A stretch of 36,840 bases of DNA from Thiocapsa sp. KS1 (lineage in GTDB: Bacteria > Pseudomonadota > Gammaproteobacteria > Chromatiales > Chromatiaceae): contig NZ_LN848257.1 of assembly GCF_001499735.1 (NCBI RefSeq), positions 707,894 through 744,733 of the forward strand. The letters are read 5' to 3'. The notes below the pieces were generated by a model. That model did not search any database and was not told where the DNA came from. It saw only the letters and a program-made list of their open reading frames with translations. Every line of letters begins with the position of its first letter. Position 1 is the stretch's first letter. The position numbers were made by a program, and so were the translations under genes. Below, in pieces: positions 35,301-36,840 of this stretch.

Positions 35301-36840
35301 AGTCGAACTATCAGTCGATGGTCTCGGGCGACGGCTCCTGCATGGGGTGCGGCGAGAAGACGGTGATCCATCTGTTCACGGCGACTGTCGCCGCGTTGAT
35401 GCAGGGACGTGTCAAGCGACATCTGGCCGAGCTCGACGATCTGATCAACCGGTTGGAGACCCATGTCCGGTTGAAGCTGGCCGCCAAGATCGACCTGACC
35501 AACACGGCAGCCATCAGCAAGGCGGTCAACGCGCACAAGGATGCGGACCTGCGCCTCTCGGATCTGTCCGCCGAGTTGGATCAGGATCGCAGCGCCGAGC
35601 CGGTCGACCCCGAATGGCTGACCTGGGTGACGGGTCTGCTCGACAAGCTGCGTCATCTCAAGGCCCAGTACACCGCCACCCAGCCGCGCTCGGCCATGGG
35701 CATCGTGAACTCGACAGGTTGCTCCTCGGTCTGGGGCGCGACCTTCCCCTTCAACCCCTATCCCTTCCCCTGGTCGAATCACCTCTTCCAGGACTCGCCC
35801 TCGATGGCGCTCGGTCTCTTCGAAGGTCACATGCGCAAGATGGGCGAGGGCTTCAAGGCGATCCGCATGGCGCGCCTGGAGCTGGAGCGCGGCTACAACC
35901 CGGCCGAGCACGGCGAGGCCCTGACCTACTTCGGCTGGAAAGACTTCTCCGACGAGGAATGGCTGCTCTGTCCGCCGGTTGTCGCGGTCGGCGGCGACGG
36001 GGCCATGTACGACATCGGTTTCCAGAACCTCTCCCGTGCGCTCATGTCCGGCCACCCCGTGAAGATCATGGTGCTCGACACCCAGGTCTACTCCAACACG
36101 GGCGGTCAGTCCTGCACCTCCGGCTTCATCGGCCAGGTCGCCGACATGGCCCCCTACGGCAAGACGGCCAAGGGCAAGACCGAGATCCGCAAGGAGATGG
36201 GCCTCATCGGCATGGCCCACCGCACCAGCTTCGTGCTCAACGGTGCGGCCGGCAACCTCACGCACCTGCTCGAAGGCTTCATCGACGGACTCAACGCACG
36301 TCATCCGGCGCTGTTCAACATCTACACCAGCTGCCAGCCCGAGCACGGCATCGGCGACGAGATGTCCACGCATCAAAGCCGCATGGCGATCGAGTCGCGC
36401 GCCTATCCGCTGTTCCGCTTCGACCCGGATGCCGGCACCAGCTTCGAGGAATGCTGCTCCATCGAGGGCAACCCGAACATCGACCAGGACTGGATCAGCT
36501 GGACGCTGAAGTACACCGACGAGAAGGGCGAGCCGGCCGAGATGACCGTTCCCTTCACCTTCGCGGACTTCGCGATGACTGAGGGTCGGTTCCGCAAACA
36601 CTTCCGCAAGGCGCCGCCCGAGACCTGGAACGATTCCATGATCCCCATGGCTGAGTTCCTCGAGATGGACGAGGACGCGCGCATCGGACACTTCCCCTAC
36701 ATCTGGGGCGTGGACGCCAAGAACCGCTTGATGCGGGTCCTGGTCTCCCAAGAGCTGGTGGCCTCCTGCGAAGAGCGCCGCGCCTTCTGGACACAGTTGC
36801 GCGGGATCTGCGGGCACCTCAACAAGGTCGACGTCGAGGC
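32321..36840 (+). CDS. nifJ: Pyruvate:ferredoxin (flavodoxin) oxidoreductase, long form, 3' end outside window
   Basis: TPP and Fe-S enzyme that interconverts pyruvate and acetyl-CoA plus CO2 using ferredoxin or flavodoxin. At least 1506 codons are present with no stop, against about 1170-1200 residues for usual NifJ. Domains: N-terminal PP-like domain with AYPITPSTQMGEYW near residue 43; gamma domain with GGWGAVTTGKN near 501; ferredoxin motif CTACGNCFSVCP from Cys792 and CKGCNECIEVC from Cys929; CMGCGEK near 1007 for the proximal cluster; TPP motif GGDGAMYDIG near 1225 and NTGGQ near 1258. The ferredoxin motifs are 137 residues apart, with a helical insertion between them. The ATG at 32321 and another at 32336 begin with the same repeated bases, so the start is ambiguous by five codons. 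Confidence 0.92.
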   Translation, partial: MFGKPMFGNKDEKQVKYPGTRMAMDGNTAVIMCEREASDAAGAYPITPSTQMGEYWAEEVAKGHLNVSGNPLIFVEPESEHAAAAVTAGMSMTGLRAVNFSSAQGVAFMHESLYAAVGKRLPYVLNIGARAITKSSLNVHCAHDDYHCIDDTGFTQVYGKSAQEAADLNLIARKIAELTLTPAAVGQDGFLTTHLIEPLLVPERELIAEFCGRPDDIIACPTPAQKLVYGPTRRRVPMVWDVDNPVTSGSVQNQDAYMQAVAAQRPYFFDHIEPIADQVMDEFHALTGRRYQRVGGYRTEDAEYLILGQGSMITQAEAVADYLRETRKLKVGVVNLTMYRPFPGDLIGQMLKGRKGVAVLERTDQPLAEDLPVMREIRAALTKCLENGSVEKGERLPYPDYAVYRQGDMPRLYSGCYGLGSRDLQPEGLIAAIENMLPGAAHRKFFYLSVDFIRKPFDPKDEIRIQRLKDAYPHIGELALRGSENPNLLPKGAITVRMHSVGGWGAVTTGKNLAMTLYDLLGFDIRANPKYGSEKKGQPTTYFLSAAPEPIRLNCEYTYVDVVLSPDPNVFTHSNPLAGLDRGGRFIVQSSLDNPEQVWASFPPAARKYIVEHEIRVYYIDGFKIAREEASDPELQIRMQGNTFQGAFFAASPLMERAGLDEAGLFAAMEEQIRHKFGAKGERVVQDNLRIVRRGFDEIVEIVDKPMISGQLLPRKETGLPVMLKQLPEGDGGITDVHRFWEQTGAFYASGRGSDNLADPHMALSLMPASSGVYRDMTQIRFTYPKYVPENCTACGNCFSVCPDSAIPGLVNTISDIFAAAIARVERGMPTQHLRRETRSVEKRLRKLIEAAGDAPDMRALMDRAVLETLAAYQGEPEQKAIMEQEFGLMMQALGDYQFAVTKPYWSNREKKQKGSGGLFSITVNPYTCKGCNECIEVCDDGALVSEPQTTQTIEEMRAKWDFWLDLPTTAPDFIRIDDLDDKVGALETLLLDKSNYQSMVSGDGSCMGCGEKTVIHLFTATVAALMQGRVKRHLAELDDLINRLETHVRLKLAAKIDLTNTAAISKAVNAHKDADLRLSDLSAELDQDRSAEPVDPEWLTWVTGLLDKLRHLKAQYTATQPRSAMGIVNSTGCSSVWGATFPFNPYPFPWSNHLFQDSPSMALGLFEGHMRKMGEGFKAIRMARLELERGYNPAEHGEALTYFGWKDFSDEEWLLCPPVVAVGGDGAMYDIGFQNLSRALMSGHPVKIMVLDTQVYSNTGGQSCTSGFIGQVADMAPYGKTAKGKTEIRKEMGLIGMAHRTSFVLNGAAGNLTHLLEGFIDGLNARHPALFNIYTSCQPEHGIGDEMSTHQSRMAIESRAYPLFRFDPDAGTSFEECCSIEGNPNIDQDWISWTLKYTDEKGEPAEMTVPFTFADFAMTEGRFRKHFRKAPPETWNDSMIPMAEFLEMDEDARIGHFPYIWGVDAKNRLMRVLVSQELVASCEERRAFWTQLRGICGHLNKVDVE

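Noticed and set aside
32138-36817. 1559-codon open frame on the minus strand opposite the PFOR gene
   Set aside because: The plus strand codes for PFOR with conserved Fe-S and TPP motifs through this span. The opposite frame stays open because of GC-rich codon usage, and its translation is low-complexity and shows no domain.

Overview
The window looks like a chromosomal segment of a high-GC gammaproteobacterium. The gene set (E. coli/Pseudomonas-style fab-mltG-tmk-holB-pilZ-tatD cluster, cysM-rlmD next to an HPt gene, potFGHI, and a large pyruvate:ferredoxin oxidoreductase paired with an RnfB-like protein) would fit a purple sulfur bacterium (Chromatiaceae-like). That placement is an inference from gene content and protein style, not from any search.

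Layout. (1) Positions 1-7704, plus strand: a tightly packed run fabD(partial)-fabG-acpP-fabF-pabC-mltG-tmk-holB-pilZ-tatD, covering fatty-acid synthesis, a folate enzyme, a murein terminase, dTMP kinase, clamp-loader delta', a type IV pilus PilZ protein and a TatD hydrolase. Several genes overlap by ATGA. (2) 7820-12787: a tandem PPK2 polyphosphate:AMP phosphotransferase (minus), an NfeD-like and an SPFH protein (plus), and a polyisoprenyl-phosphate sugar transferase (minus). (3) 13114-17207: a stand-alone HPt protein (minus), then cysM, rlmD, a CYTH phosphatase and a YkuD L,D-transpeptidase-like protein (plus). (4) 17241-18379, minus: glutaredoxin, Hsp15 and a Cys-rich unknown protein in one overlapping operon. 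(5) 18572-22455, plus: pepN and lptF, the latter without lptG beside it. (6) 22506-27264, minus: a bacteriohemerythrin with a near-consensus FNR-type site upstream, then a complete putrescine-type ABC importer potF-potG-potH-potI. (7) 27482-31046, plus: a MerR-type regulator with a B12-domain-like C-terminus, a fused HisH-HisF protein of the eukaryotic HIS7 type, and a coupled ClpP-fold envelope protein. (8) 31047-36840, plus: an AT-rich control region with a large inverted repeat, an RnfB-like iron-sulfur protein and an unusually long pyruvate:ferredoxin oxidoreductase that runs off the window.

The most unusual items are the single-chain HisHF in a bacterium; the RnfB homologue whose last ferredoxin module has lost exactly the ligands of one [4Fe-4S] cluster; its pairing with an extra-long NifJ; and the AT-rich inverted repeat in front of that pair. 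The first 7.7 kb is conserved housekeeping and needs little comment beyond annotation.
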